DNA of 64,000 nucleotides from Lepidostoma basale (Eukaryota > Arthropoda > Insecta > Trichoptera > Lepidostomatidae), in the NCBI GenBank assembly GCA_022606425.2, contig JAHDVF020001598.1:354001-418000 (forward strand), given 5' to 3'. Positions 50,229 to 60,059 of the stretch are shown in pieces. How positions within the stretch are numbered: the first letter of the stretch is position 1; every line of letters begins with the position of its first letter. The position numbers and the translations under genes were made by a program. A model generated the notes under the pieces. That model worked only from the letters and a program-made list of their open reading frames with translations, was not told where the DNA came from and ran no database searches.

Positions 50229-50915
50229 TGAAGATGTTGGGCTTCACCGTCCGGACCGGCAGAGTTTTCAGGGATCCCAATGTGCTCAGAGTCCTATACA
50301 ACGCATTGGTTCGGAGCAGACTCGAAAGTGGTTCTGTGATATGGAGTCCTCACGAGGCGAGATATTCCATTATGCTGGAGAGGGTTCAGAAAAAATTTCT
50401 GAGGTATCTCTACATGAGGGAGTATGGTAGCTATCCTTGGCTCTATCCCGCGGCATTTCTTTTGGGAATGCTCGGAACCAATTCTCTACAGCTTCGAAGA
50501 GATGGACATCTAATTATCCATTTCTTTAGATTAATTAGGGGATACTTCGAGAACTCGGCCGTACTGGAGGGTGTTCGGCTTTTTGTCCCCGATAGATATC
50601 TCCGACAGCGACAGCACAGATTGTTTTACCTACCGGCCGCCAGAACCAATCTGCCTCTGGTGACACCGGTGGGAAGAGCAATTAGTCTGCTGAACGCGGT
50701 CTCCTCGGAGATCGACGTCTTTCATGTTAGTGAAAGTACGTTCAGAAGGCAAATACTCTTAATTCTGGAGAGTATCCTGTCTTCCTAATGTTGAACCATC
50801 TCTTATGCGTTTCTGGTAGTATACTATATATTATATATTATTTTACCTGTTCTCAATAGATGCCTTAAAAATAAATTTTGTAATGTCTGTTCATGAAATA
50901 AACTGATTTGATTTG
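50229..50915 (+). pseudogene. J (Jockey/CR1-like) LINE, longest copy
   Basis: Open frame 50213-50788 for the end of the reverse transcriptase and C-terminus: LGFTVRTGRVFRDPNVLRVL, YNALVRSRLESGSVIWSP, ERVQKKFLRYLYMREYGSYP, LLGMLGTNSLQLRRDGHL, TPVGRAISLLNAVSSEIDVF. The 3' UTR ends AACTGATTTGATTTG. AAAAC flanks both ends (50224-50228, 50916-50920), where it splits the HH1-associated GGCCAAAACAATGGAC motif. 5'-truncated, about 190 residues of a protein normally near 900. Confidence 0.87.
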
Positions 50916-51004
50916 AAAACAGTGGACTATAATCAATTTTATAATATATACAAATGCTTAATTTAATTACTAAATCAAAACTAATAATGGACAATTCCTA
51001 TCTA

Positions 51005-51205
51005 ACATTAAGGGTCGGAAGGTATCCTACTTGGGGCATGTGCTTAGAGGAGAGAAGTACGAACTTCTGCACCTAATCATAAAGGCAACAATGAAGGGTT
51101 GTCGAGGTATGGGGAGAAGACAGTACTCGCTCCGGAACATACGTGATAGGACGAGGATTAAAACAGTTGAGGCGCTTTTTAGAACCGCACAAGACCCTGA
51201 CTGAC
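51005..51205 (+). pseudogene. RTE-C fragment
   Basis: Plus reading IKGRKVSYLGHVLRGEKYEL, LHLIIKATMKGCRGMGRRQY, LFRTAQDPD, with a frameshift in the middle. Confidence 0.7.
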
Positions 51206-51306
51206 TCACGAAGAAAAATATTAAAAACTGCAAACTGAATTGTAATGATTGTGATATTTGAATAATAAATGAAATGGACAATAGTTTAAATAAAAAAACC
51301 AAAAAA

Positions 51307-51447
51307 AAACTAACTAACTTACCATCACGCCGTCTCATCGAAAGGATATGCAGAAATAATGGACTGACACACTTTTCTTTCCTGACATATTTCTCTCGAT
51401 TCCTCAACATTCATACATCGTGTCATGCACATGTATGAATGTTGAGG
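51307..51447 (-). pseudogene. RTE-A extreme 3' end with terminal inversion
   Basis: CTAACTAACTTACCATCACG to CATTCATACATCGTGTCATG, then a short plus-oriented CATGTATGAATGTTGAGGAA. The last 25 bp mirror the preceding 25. Confidence 0.7.
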
Positions 51448-51519
51448 AAATATATTGTAAATTCAAATCTATGTTAAAACAATCAACTGCGTTTTTTTAA
51501 ATAAAGAATTTTAAAATTA

Positions 51520-51580
51520 TTATTAATTAGTCTTCTGTTTTGGACGAAACACTATAACACTTCAACTTTATTTAACTGCT
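51520..51580 (-). repeat. HH1-associated flank motif
   Basis: GTCTTCTGTTTTGGACGAAA, CACTATAACACTTCAACTTT matches the sequence found 60-100 bp from HH1 cores at 16448, 38640, 50190, 53590 and 61250. It contains GAAAC but no CUGANGA, so I do not call it a ribozyme. Confidence 0.5.
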
Positions 51581-51640
51581 AAATTTACAACAATGTTTTT
51601 TTATCGTTTCTTGAACAATGATGTAAAACTTCCAATTAAA

Positions 51641-51826
51641 TAATTCATACGAATGAAAACGTCAGTTTTCTAGAAGTTTTATTGTATTTTATGGGAATGG
51701 CATGTTTCTCCCTTCTAAAGCATTATCAAATAACATTTGATAATGCCTTAGAAGGGCGAAACATGTCATTCCCATAAAATATAATAAAACTTCTAGAAAA
51801 CGAACGATTTCAATCGTATTAATTAT
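51641..51826. repeat. HH4 foldback element, nearly perfect palindrome
   Basis: Arms: ACGAATGAAAACGTCAGTTT, TCTAGAAGTTTTATTGTATT, TTATGGGAATGGCATG and their complements, meeting at TCAAATAACATTTGA near 51730. Both arms carry the HH4 core; the plus one is intact, the minus one has GAAA changed to GAGAAA. Confidence 0.85.
51737..51767 (+). ncRNA. Hammerhead-like core, HH4 (U3-A8 variant)
   Basis: TTGATAA, stem II GCCTT-AGA-AGGGC, GAAA, palindromic ACATGT, C. Relative to CUGAUGA both C3 and G8 are changed, to U and A, which would keep their base pair. Stem I is weak. The same core recurs at 62328 and, degraded, at 23561. Confidence 0.5.
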
Positions 51827-51854
51827 ACAACACTGTTATAATATCACATTGGAA

Positions 51855-51985
51855 AATAATTGTAACACATGATGATGTCAATATGGGTTGACGAAACAGC
51901 TCTTAGGACGTTCTAAAAATGTAAATAATGAAAACATGTGGTTTAAAGTGTTGTAAATTTAACAGTTAATAAAATTATTTTTTGA
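51855..51985 (+). ncRNA. HH1 unit, degraded core
   Basis: ATGATGATGTCAATATGGGT, TGACGAAACAGCTCTTAGG: the first box lost its C, and stem III and the cleavage C are altered. Stem II GTCAA..TTGAC is kept. The downstream HH1 region to AACAGTTAATAAAAT is present. Confidence 0.4.
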
Positions 51986-52490
51986 TTAGATATGCCTAAT
52001 GAAAATAGTACAATTAGAAGATTATCACGAAGCAAAAGGACCAAAATGAAATTTAAAAATAAAATAATCGTTGTTTATCGATGTCGTTTTTAAAAATTAA
52101 ATATAATACAAAAAAAATCTATTTTTAAAAAGGCGAAACTTTTGAGATTCTCTGACGTCAGAAATGCCGATATGAGATACGATCGTAAGTGAATTTCTTT
52201 AGATCTTCGGCAACAGGCTCCGAGGCGGTAAGGACCAAATTTGTTTGGCGAAGGCAGTATTCATTTCCATGCTAAATTATCGGCACCTCGGTATGCTGAT
52301 TGAGGGCAGAGCAGACCAATATACGCCTTACTTACAAGATCAAATTTATAACGGTGGAAAATAATACTAATCGCTGGTCGTAATTTGGAGATGCAATGAA
52401 CACTTATTTTGCACGTTTTATCCTTCGGGTATGGGACAGGGGCGCCTCGTGAAAATTATATGTACAACAAAAAAAAGGTTCGTGATATTA
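51986..52490. other. No recognisable feature
   Basis: No repeat match or credible ORF. Confidence 0.45.
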
Positions 52491-52492
52491 CA

Positions 52493-52940
52493 TCAAGATG
52501 ATTTGGACACATGAAAAGAATGAAGAAAAAACAAACTAATCATCACGCGGTCTCTCCGAAGGGGGAGGCAGAAATAATAGACTGTCGGTTCGAACACATG
52601 GAAAGAATAAATGAAAGAAGAATGGTAAAAAAGTTTTATTTAAAAATCTGTGTACGATAGAGTGTCGAATGGAAATATAAGAGGTGAATGCGGTGCAAAT
52701 GATAGTGTTATGAACAAAATAATTAATGGATCATTAAGATGGATTGTACACATGGAAAGAATGAATAAAGAAAAAATGGCCAAAAAAGTTGTATTTATCT
52801 ATGTAAATGAAACTAGACAGAGTAAGACCGAGAACAAGTGGTACGATCAAATATTGAATATCGGCCCCGTGAGGAGTCAGAGAAATAAGTTTAAAATATG
52901 TCTGAAAAATAATATCAAAGAATGTAAAATGTAAACAACC
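52493..52940 (+). pseudogene. Rearranged RTE-A fragments
   Basis: 52493-52536 (+) GATGATTTGGACACATGAAA; 52537-52585 (-) RTE-A 3' end (ATCACGCGGTCTCTCCGAAG); 52588-52640 (+) MERM region; 52640-52935 (+) frame MYDRVSNGNIRGECGANDSV, GSLRWIVHMERMNKEKMAKK. Three orientations in 450 bp. Confidence 0.7.
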
Positions 52941-53009
52941 TTATAATAAAATTGTTTTTGTTTCTTCAATAAAATAAAAATAGACAAAATAATTCTTATA
53001 ATCAAATTC

Positions 53010-53345
53010 TAGTCCTCCCAACGTTGGCGATCACTACAGCAAAGGCATATCTGCCCTGCGCCACTTGGAACAGGTTCTGGAATCTGGTCATTTATGTCCA
53101 ATCTTTTATGTTCCGCATCCAGGACAACTGCCTTCTAACAAGCCCTTGACATGACTTTATTTAACCCATAATATCTATCGAAGGAGGTGGTATTTTTATC
53201 CCCTTAGCACATGACCCAAATATGAGACCTTTCTAACTTTCACACTCGACAACAGCTCTATATTAGGTCTCTGTAGTACTCTACATTACTGACCCTATCG
53301 GTCGACGATTGTGCAATATATCCACATCATTTTGAAAAAGGAACC
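53010..53345 (-). pseudogene. RTE-C fragment, decayed
   Basis: Minus strand of CCAACGTTGGCGATCACTAC, GCGCCACTTGGAACAGGTTC, CATAATATCTATCGAAGGAG parallels 49745-50020 codon by codon, with stops. Confidence 0.75.
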
Positions 53346-53444
53346 TAGCCGTGACAAGAAGAAAAATAAATAAATAAAAAGCATGTAATATAAAATGCAC
53401 CCTGTAATCCCGTTAATGGAATAAAAAAATAAATTACTTTTAAA

Positions 53445-53640
53445 ATTTAAAACACCGTTATAATATCACAATTTCTTTTTATTTACCGAGAGTGTCGCGA
53501 CAGCTGTTTCGCCAACCGATGTTGGCATCATCAGGTGTTACAATAAACTGAGTTATACCAGTGTTTTAAATTTTAACAGTAATAATGTTGAAGTATCATA
53601 GTGTTTCGGCCAAAACAATGGATTATTTAAAAAAATAAAT
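53445..53640. repeat. HH1 element with intact minus-strand core
   Basis: Left part ACACCGTTATAATATCACAA, TTTACCGAGAGTGTCGCGAC; core 53499-53534 (-); right part retains only AACAGTAATAATGTTGAAGT, AGTGTTTCGGCCAAAACAAT. The expected second core is deleted. Confidence 0.7.
53499..53534 (-). ncRNA. Canonical hammerhead-ribozyme-like core, HH1
   Basis: Identical over the 36-nt core to 16606-16641: CTGATGA, GCCAAC/GTTGGC, GAAA, ACAGCTGT, C. Following GCGACACTC is also shared, with the hairpin-forming CACTCTC.G. Confidence 0.65.
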
Positions 53641-53701
53641 TACTAATATTTTATCTATGGTGTATGATATAATGATTTGATGGTGTAATCTCTTGATGGA
53701 A

Positions 53702-53962
53702 AGAATGGTAAAAAAATTATATCTTAATGATGTAAATGGAACCAGAAATAGAGGAAGAACGAGGAAAACCTGGCATGATCAAATAAATCAAATATTGAAT
53801 GTCGGCCATGTGAGGAGTCAGAGAAATCGACGCGCGTGCATGATACGGTGTATGAATGTTGAGGAAGCGAGAGAAATATGACAGGAAAGAAAAGTGTGGC
53901 AGTCCATTCTTTCTGCCTACCCCTTCGGGGAGACGGCGTGATGGTTAGTTAGTTACTTAGTT
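53702..53962 (+). pseudogene. RTE-A insertion with 14-bp duplication
   Basis: ATCTCTTGATGGAA at 53688-53701 and 53963-53976 bounds a 5'-truncated RTE-A: VKKLYLNDVNGTRNRGRTRK, HVRSQRNRRACMIRCMNVEE, 3' end and TTAG tail. Shows target-primed insertion into HH3. Confidence 0.88.
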
Positions 53963-54050
53963 ATCTCTTGATGGAAGTTCCTTTTGAATATTAATGAAAA
54001 AAAACGACATTCTTAATAACTGCTTCTACTTTAATATATATTACGACAGC

Positions 54051-54083
54051 GACCTGTTTCGCCAGGCTCGATGGCATCGACAG
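54051..54083 (-). ncRNA. Hammerhead-like motif, HH3
   Basis: Minus: CTGTCGA, stem II GCCAT-CGAGC-CTGGC, GAAA, ACAGGT, C. One mismatch in stem II and one in the stem III palindrome. Confidence 0.4.
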
Positions 54084-54136
54084 ACTGGTCCGACGGAAAC
54101 CGCTCGCTGGCGTTATAAAATCAAAAGTGGAAGTAA

Positions 54137-54658
54137 CTAACTAACTAACCATCACGCCATTTCCCCGGAGGGGTAGGCAGAGAGGATGGATCGCCACACT
54201 GGCCTGTCCTGGCACACCTCTCGGGCTTCCTCCACATTCATACATCGCACCATGCACGCACGTCGATTATTCCGACTTCGAATGTGGCCGCCTTTTAGTA
54301 ATTGGTTAATTTGGTTATGCCATGTTTTCCTCGGTCGTCCTCGGCTTCTTTTCCCACTCACGCTGCTTGTGTACAACTTTTTAACCATTCTACACTCATA
54401 TGTCCGAACCATCTCAGGGATCCTTTTTTAATTTTATTCATGATGCAGTCATCTGTCTTACATTTCTTTCTTATTTCATCGTTCGGTATTCTATCATACA
54501 ACGTTTTCCCGCACATTCTTCTTAGTGATCTCATTTCTACGGCGTTTATCCTGCTTTCATCCTTCCTTTGCCAGCTCCAAGCTTTACTTCCATACATGAG
54601 GGTTGGCACTAGAACTCCATTGTGTACTGCCGTCTTTGCTTCTGTGGATATATTTGGT
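54137..54658 (-). pseudogene. RTE-A (IPNDEIR subfamily) insertion with 10-bp duplication
   Basis: GTGGAAGTAA at 54127-54136 and 54659-54668. Minus frames 54358-54609 (PTLMYGSKAWSWQRKDESRI, GKTLYDRIPNDEIRKKCKTD) and 54152-54412 (SVSGKRSRGRPRKTWHNQIN, RNNRRACMVRCMNVEEAREV) join with a deletion at MERM. Confidence 0.88.
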
Positions 54659-54769
54659 GTGGAAGTAATTATTATTAAACGTCGTTTTATTTAAATGTTT
54701 TATAATTGAAAAAGTTCGTACGATAAAGAATTATACAAGGCGCAAGCATGTTTTATATTATAAGTATGT

Positions 54770-54960
54770 TAGCTCGAGATACCCCAGGGGTGGTTCAATT
54801 AATTTTAGTTGAAGACATCTACGCGCAGCATCCTGTCCCGCGCCGGCTCCTGATTGGTCGTCGAATGGAGACACGGGACGCGGCGGGCCAATCGTAGCGC
54901 GTGTCTCCCCCCTCCAGCGCGCTCCCTGGAGTGTCCCGGGATGATACACGACCTTGTTAT
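54770..54960. promoter_or_regulatory. CpG-rich block with paired CCAAT boxes
   Basis: CTGATTGGTCG (54850) and GGGCCAATCG (54885) are opposed CCAAT boxes 30 bp apart within GC-rich DNA (GACACGGGACGCGGCGGGCC). Single copy here. Promoter-like by composition only; no downstream gene found. Confidence 0.3.
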
Positions 54961-55077
54961 GTGTTCCAAAAGGGGTTGCCAGGAATCACCATAACATTTG
55001 AATTGCGAACATTATTTTGAATTCAAATTTTAAATGTATTCATGATGATTAATTCATATTTACCGCTAAGAATGAAT

Positions 55078-55225
55078 GAATAAAGAATGGTAAAAAAAAT
55101 ATATACGTAAACGGAATTAGAAAAAATCAAGGCCGAGGAAAACGTGGCACGATCAAATCACTCAAATAAAATCTCACGCTGTCTTTAGTCTGAAAGTATT
55201 CACGCGACAAGTAAATATGACCATA
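55078..55225 (+). repeat. RTE-A scrap plus SINE-1 scrap
   Basis: 55078-55166 matches RTE-A (GAATGGTAAAAAAAATATAT, GGCCGAGGAAAACGTGGCAC). 55170-55225 matches the SINE-1 centre (AATCTCACGCTGTCTTTAGT), as at 59445. Confidence 0.6.
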
Positions 55226-55227
55226 GA

Positions 55228-55615
55228 GTAACTACCTATGTATGGAAGCGATGCATGGAACTGGCAAAAGAAGGATGAAAGTAGAATAAATGCAGTAGAA
55301 ATGAGATCTCTTAGACGAATGTATGAATACTCTGTGTATAGAGTGTCGAATGAAAATATTAGAAGTGAATGCGATGCGAATGATTGTGTTATAAACAAAA
55401 TAATGAAAAGATCATTAAGATGGTTTGGACATATGGAAAGAATGAATGAAGAAAGAATGCTAAAAAATTATATATTGACGATGTAAATGGAACCAGAAAT
55501 AGAGGAAGACCGAGGAAAACGTGGCTCGATCAAATAAATCAAACACGATGTATGAATATTAAGGAAGCGAGAGGAGTATGTCAGGAAATAACAGTGAAGC
55601 TGTCCATTCTTTATA
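55228..55615 (+). pseudogene. RTE-A fragment
   Basis: Frame 55238-55486 with MYGSDAWNWQKKDESRINAV, EMRSLRRMYEYSVYRVSNEN, RSLRWFGHMERMNEERMLKN, then shifted RGRPRKTWLDQIN. A deletion removes the HVRSQRNRRACM region. No TTAG tail. Confidence 0.82.
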
Positions 55616-55674
55616 TTTGGGAAATGGCATGTTCAGTAGTTGGTTTGCTAAATAATAAATAAATAAAACGATAT

Positions 55675-56080
55675 TTTTAAAGAACATCCTTCACTTTTGT
55701 ATTTATTTTCTCTTTATTTATACTTGACCAGTCAGTCGATGCCAGCGGGCCTGGCGAGACCGGACGATTAAGTAGCAAAGGAATTTTTTGCTGAAACCAA
55801 GCATGTTCGTCATTGTTAACCGCTACAAGTTGTGCCTAATAAGTATCACACTTTTTCAGTAGAAGAAGACTCGGTCTTGTGCGAATTAATTTGAGAGAAA
55901 ACAAATATCTATTCGGAACTTATCGATTTAAAATGATTTTTAAATATCTGAATATTTCGATAGCGACCGGTTTCGCCAGTTTCGCTGGCATCGACAGATA
56001 GGTCAAGTATTACAAAAGAGAAAATAAAGATTTACATAGACGAAATTCTTGAAAAATGTCGTTTTATTTAATCATTATTT
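55675..56080. repeat. Two HH3 units in opposite orientation
   Basis: 55733-55765 (+): CAGTCGA, GCCAG..CTGGC, GAGA, ACCGGAC (decayed). 55965-55997 (-): CTGTCGA, GCCAG-CGAAA-CTGGC, GAAA, ACCGGT, C (intact). The flanks AAGAGAAAATAAAGATTTA and TTTTCTCTTTATTTATACTT are inverted copies. Confidence 0.6.
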
Positions 56081-56154
56081 ATAAAAAATCAACATAAATT
56101 TTGTTATTATATTTATTGTTTCTTGAACAATGATGTAAAACTCCATATTAAATA

Positions 56155-56255
56155 ATCAATACGAATGGAAACGTCAGTTTTCTAGAAGTTTTATTATATT
56201 TACATTTGATATTGCCTTAGAACTTCTAGAAAACTGAAGTTTTCATTCGCATTAA
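56155..56255. repeat. HH4 foldback, collapsed centre
   Basis: ACGAATGGAAACGTCAGTTT, TCTAGAAGTTTTATTATATT then ACATTTGATATTGCCTTAGA, ACTTCTAGAAAACTGAAGTT. Arms kept; GAAA and stem III deleted. Confidence 0.6.
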
Positions 56256-56269
56256 TTATAAATTTTGTT

Positions 56270-56350
56270 GTTGTTTCTTTTAATCATATTGGTATCGGCT
56301 CTGACTTCTACCACATATCTCATGATGGGGCGCACGCATGCCTTGTATTC
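56270..56350 (-). pseudogene. RTE-B scrap
   Basis: Minus reading EYKACVRPIMRYVVEVRADT matches RPIITYGVEARADT of RTE-B. Confidence 0.6.
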
Positions 56351-56365
56351 GTCATTCCCATTAAA

Positions 56366-56668
56366 TATGGAACGGACATATGGACATATGGAACGAATGG
56401 ATGAGAGTAGAATGGTTAAATAGTTGTACACATGCTGCGTGAGTGGGAAAAGAAGCCGAGGACGACCGAGGAAAACATGGCATAACCAAATTAACCAATT
56501 ACTAAAAGGCGGCCACATTCGAAGTCGGAATAATCGACGTGCGTGCATGGTGCGATGTATGAATGTGCAGGAAGCCCGAGAGGTGTGCCAGGACAGGCCA
56601 TTGTGGCGATCCATCCTATCTGCCTACCCCTCCGGGGAAATGGCGTGATGGTTAGTTAGTTAGTTAGT
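56366..56668 (+). pseudogene. RTE-A (IPNDEIR subfamily) 3' end
   Basis: Frame 56424-56648: VSGKRSRGRPRKTWHNQINQ, RSRNNRRACMVRCMNVQEAR, RSILSAYPSGEMA. (TTAG)n tail. Near-identical to 54137-54658, so recent. Confidence 0.87.
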
Positions 56669-56781
56669 TACTACTACTATAATAATACTTCTATATAACG
56701 GACGTTTTCATTTAATATAGAGATTTAAATCATAGTTCAAGAAGCACATATTACTATCGTAGTTTGAAATAATGATAATGA

Positions 56782-57274
56782 ACTAACTAACTAACTTACC
56801 ATCACGCCGTCTCCCCGGAGGGGTAGGCAGAAAGAATGGAACGCCACACTGTTCTGTCCTGACATACGTCTCTCGCTTCCTCTACATTCATACATCTTGT
56901 CATGCACGCACGTCGATTTTTCCGACTCCTCACGCGACCGACATTCAATATTTGATTGATTTGATCGTGCCACGTTTTCCTCGGCCTTCCTCTATTTCTA
57001 GCTCCGTACACGCCGTTTACATATACCTTTACCATTCTGTCTTCACTCATTCTTTCCATGTGTCCAAACCATCTTAATGACCCTTTCAATGGTGTTCTTG
57101 TGCCGACCCTAATGTATGGAAGTGAAGCATGGAACTGGCAAAAGAAGGATGAAAGTAGAATAAATGCAGTAGAAATGAGATCTCTAAGACGAATGTGTGG
57201 CAAATCTGTTTATGATAGAGTGACAAATGCAAGTATAAGAAGTGAATGTGGTGCGAATGAAAGTGTTATGAACA
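56782..57274 (-). pseudogene. RTE-A copy with 5' inversion and target duplication
   Basis: The minus part 56782-57088 holds GSLRWFGHMERMSEDRMVK to the end and tail (frame 56802-57203). The plus part 57089-57280 holds NGVLVPTLMYGSEAWNWQK to ESVMNKI. Element coordinates are continuous across the inversion. AAATAATGATAATGA flanks the whole (56767-56781, 57275-57289). Confidence 0.9.
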
Positions 57275-57289
57275 AAATAATGATAATGA

Positions 57290-57946
57290 CTTTTAAAATA
57301 TCATAAATTTTCATATTTTTCTTCTTCTAATACATCTGGTGTATGGTATACATCATGCCATATAGCAAAAAATATAAAAATTAAACATAGGTGTACTTAT
57401 AAAAGGTAGGTGTAAATAATAATTAATTATTCAGTTCACTGTGAACTGATGATATAAAGAACTGTCTGAAAAAAGAATTTTAAACATTGATGGTATGCAA
57501 AAAATATAAAGTTTATTAGTAAAGACCGTAAGAGCCTCTCACAATATTGTACGTGTTATTATATCTGGAATAATGCCCAACTGGAAAAATAAATAGCTCC
57601 ATTAATCACTCAAAACAAACAAAAAACTCTTCACACAAGCGGAGTAAGTGCGATGTTTTGCATTCAGTGCCTTGATTAAACATTGCTGGCTGACCCCTTA
57701 CCACCGCCACCATTTATTACACTCATTCACGTTGCTTTTAATTGTTCCTTCTAGATTGGCCCTATACAAAACCAGAACCACACAAAGCAAAGTATTCAAA
57801 CTGTAGGAGATGAATACCGCGGATCCAAAACAAAAAGTCGAATACGTTACAAAGTAATGCAACACAGTTGTTGATCGCGTTGTCCAAGAACCAAAAACTA
57901 TTTGCTGGATTTGACGCGATGAAAACACAACTGATAATATAACGCC
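57290..57946. other. Unassigned, single copy
   Basis: 57777-57840 is open in plus after a CTTCTAG acceptor-like site (IGPIQNQNHTKQSIQTVGDE), but stops soon after. The minus 98-codon frame 57698-57994 is hydrophobic with no family match. Neither is a supported gene. Confidence 0.3.
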
Positions 57947-58114
57947 ATGCAGATGAGCGAAGACATTAACAAAGATGCCATCATAAAAAGCCATTTATTG
58001 GGATACCTTTTTACTCGGATTATTGATGAAGACGAGTACTTTGGTATTATTAAAGCAGACGTAGATACACGACCGCGGGTGAGAGCTCGGATGTGCGATC
58101 GCCTCAGACGGTAA
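57947..58114 (+). CDS. Short ORF of unknown function, possible exon
   Basis: The open frame reads MQMSEDINKDAIIKSHLLGY, LFTRIIDEDEYFGIIKADVD, TRPRVRARMCDRLRR, 55 codons to TAA. The sequence looks protein-like (charged, balanced) and sits in unique DNA. CGGGTGAGA at 58077-58085 could be a splice donor, making this an exon fragment. No family recognised; it may be chance. Confidence 0.25.
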   Translation: MQMSEDINKDAIIKSHLLGYLFTRIIDEDEYFGIIKADVDTRPRVRARMCDRLRR

Positions 58115-58259
58115 TTGGCTAATTTGGCAAGAAGTTAACAGACGTACGAACCGTACTGGCGTTTATGATTAACAGCAATTATTATTTGTCCGAATTCACC
58201 AGAGTAGATGCCGTTATTGTGTTATTAACAACCAAAAGAAATGGATTTTTTTGTAAATA

Positions 58260-58350
58260 ACATTTTTGAGACATTGTATTATCACAACACTTTTATGCAC
58301 TTTTAACAAACGGGACACAAGTTTCCCTTGTTCAGTGTATGAATTTTAAC
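58260..58350 (-). repeat. HH6 copy, decayed
   Basis: Minus: CACTGAACAAGGGAAACTTG, TGTCCCGTTTGTTAAAAGTG, GTGTTGTGATAATACAATGT. Stem II GGGA/TCCC is preserved; GAAA is lost. Confidence 0.5.
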
Positions 58351-58382
58351 AGTTAAATGAAAGAGAGTTATTACTGAAATGT

Positions 58383-59335
58383 GAATATATACACGGAAAG
58401 CACTGCTAGTGTCAGAGTAAATGGAGATCTTACAGCCTGGTTTGATATCAATAAAGGTGAGAAACAGGGTTGCGTAATGTCCCCGTGGTTATTTAATCTG
58501 TATATGGACAAATGTATGAAAGAGCTGAAAGGGTTGGAAGTAGGTGCCAAAATGAGCGAAGTGTCAGTAAGCTGTCTTTTGTATGCGGATGACGCTGTCC
58601 TACTTGCAGACAACGAGCACGAACTTCAAGTCCTGGTGAATTGTATGTATGAGGTATGCATGCGAAATGATCTGATGATGAATGTTAATAAGTCCAAGGT
58701 AATGATTTTTGAAAAGGAAGAAACCATGGCAGTCTGCAACATTAGCGTGAATGGTGAAAATTTGGAGCAAGTAGATGAGTTCGTGTATTTAGGTAGTATG
58801 TTTACAAGAGATGGGAAAGTGGAGAGGGATATTGAAAGAAGGGTTGGGGCAGGCAACAAAGTGAATGGTGCACTTAAATTTGTCATCGCAAACAAAAACC
58901 TATCCAAAAAAGGTAGAATGACAGTGCACAATGGTGTTCTTCTACCGACCCTTATGTATGGAAGCGAAGCATGGAACTGGCAAAAGAAGGATGAATGTAG
59001 AAAAAGCAGTAGAAATGAGATCTCTTAGACGAATGTGTGGATACTCTGTGTATGATAGAGTGTCGAATGAAAATATAAGAAGTGGATGCGGTGCGAATGA
59101 TGGTGTTATGAACAAAATATTGAAAGGATCGTTAAAATGGTTTTGACATATGGAAACAATGAATGGAGAGAGAATGGTAAAAAATGATATGTTAATGATG
59201 TAAATGGAACCAGAAATAGAAGAAGACCGAGGAAAACGTGGCAAGATCAAATAAATCAAATATTGAATGTCGGCCATGTGAGGAGTCAGAGAAATCGACG
59301 CGATGACGCATGACACGATGTACGAAAGGTTAAGA
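58383..59335 (+). pseudogene. RTE-A with RT motifs B and C
   Basis: Frame 58381-59028: YTESTASVRVNGDLTAWFDI, GEKQGCVMSPWLFNLYMDKC (motif B), LLYADDAVLLADNEHELQ (motif C), FVYLGSMFTRDGKVERDIER, PTLMYGSEAWNWQKKDEC. A small deletion near 58995 shifts to VEMRSLRRMCGYSVYDRVSN. Later parts are shifted again and the 3' end is lost near 59335. 5'-truncated after RT motif A. Confidence 0.9.
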
Positions 59336-59376
59336 CAAATGTTAATTAATTTTTTAGATTAAGTAATCTCTGTAGA

Positions 59377-59531
59377 CGGCCTTCGAGGCAGAGTAGCGTC
59401 AGCTATCAATGCACACCGAACACCCCGGGTGCTATAAAAAAAATCTCACGCTGTCCTTAGTCTGGTAGGATTCACGTGACAATAAAAATGGCGATAGACT
59501 AGCTACCTATCACATGTCATGAGAATCATAA
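59377..59531 (+). repeat. SINE-1, decayed head and centre
   Basis: ACGGCCTTCGAGGCAGAGTA (box A degraded), ACCCCGGGTGC, AATCTCACGCTGTCCTTAGT, CTATCACATGTCATGAGAAT. Runs into the (TA)n tract. Confidence 0.75.
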
Positions 59532-59542
59532 TTAAAAAAAAA

Positions 59543-59933
<391 letters not shown>

Positions 59934-60059
59934 AATTGAGATAAAATGACAAACTTAACAAACTGCTGCAAACCATGATTGAACAAAAAAAAACAAATGA
60001 TTGAAACAAAAAAAAAACTAGAAATATAAGTACAATTAAAACAATTAAATATTAAAATT

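Larger units (their letters stand above)
53665..54720. repeat. HH3 element carrying two nested RTE-A insertions
   Basis: HH3 pieces are 53665-53701, 53963-54136 and 54659-54720. Removing the two RTE-A copies and one copy of each duplication restores a continuous HH3 foldback arm order (CTCTTGATGGAAGTTCC.. core .. AAGTGGAAGTAATTATTATT). Confidence 0.8.

Noticed and set aside
51520..51580. GAAAC-containing flank motif of HH1 as a second hammerhead
   Set aside because: It lacks any CUGANGA-like box and a stem II in the right position.
57698..57994. 98-codon minus-strand ORF resembling a membrane protein or receptor exon
   Set aside because: Hydrophobic only in part, no family motif, and the opposite strand carries an equally open frame.
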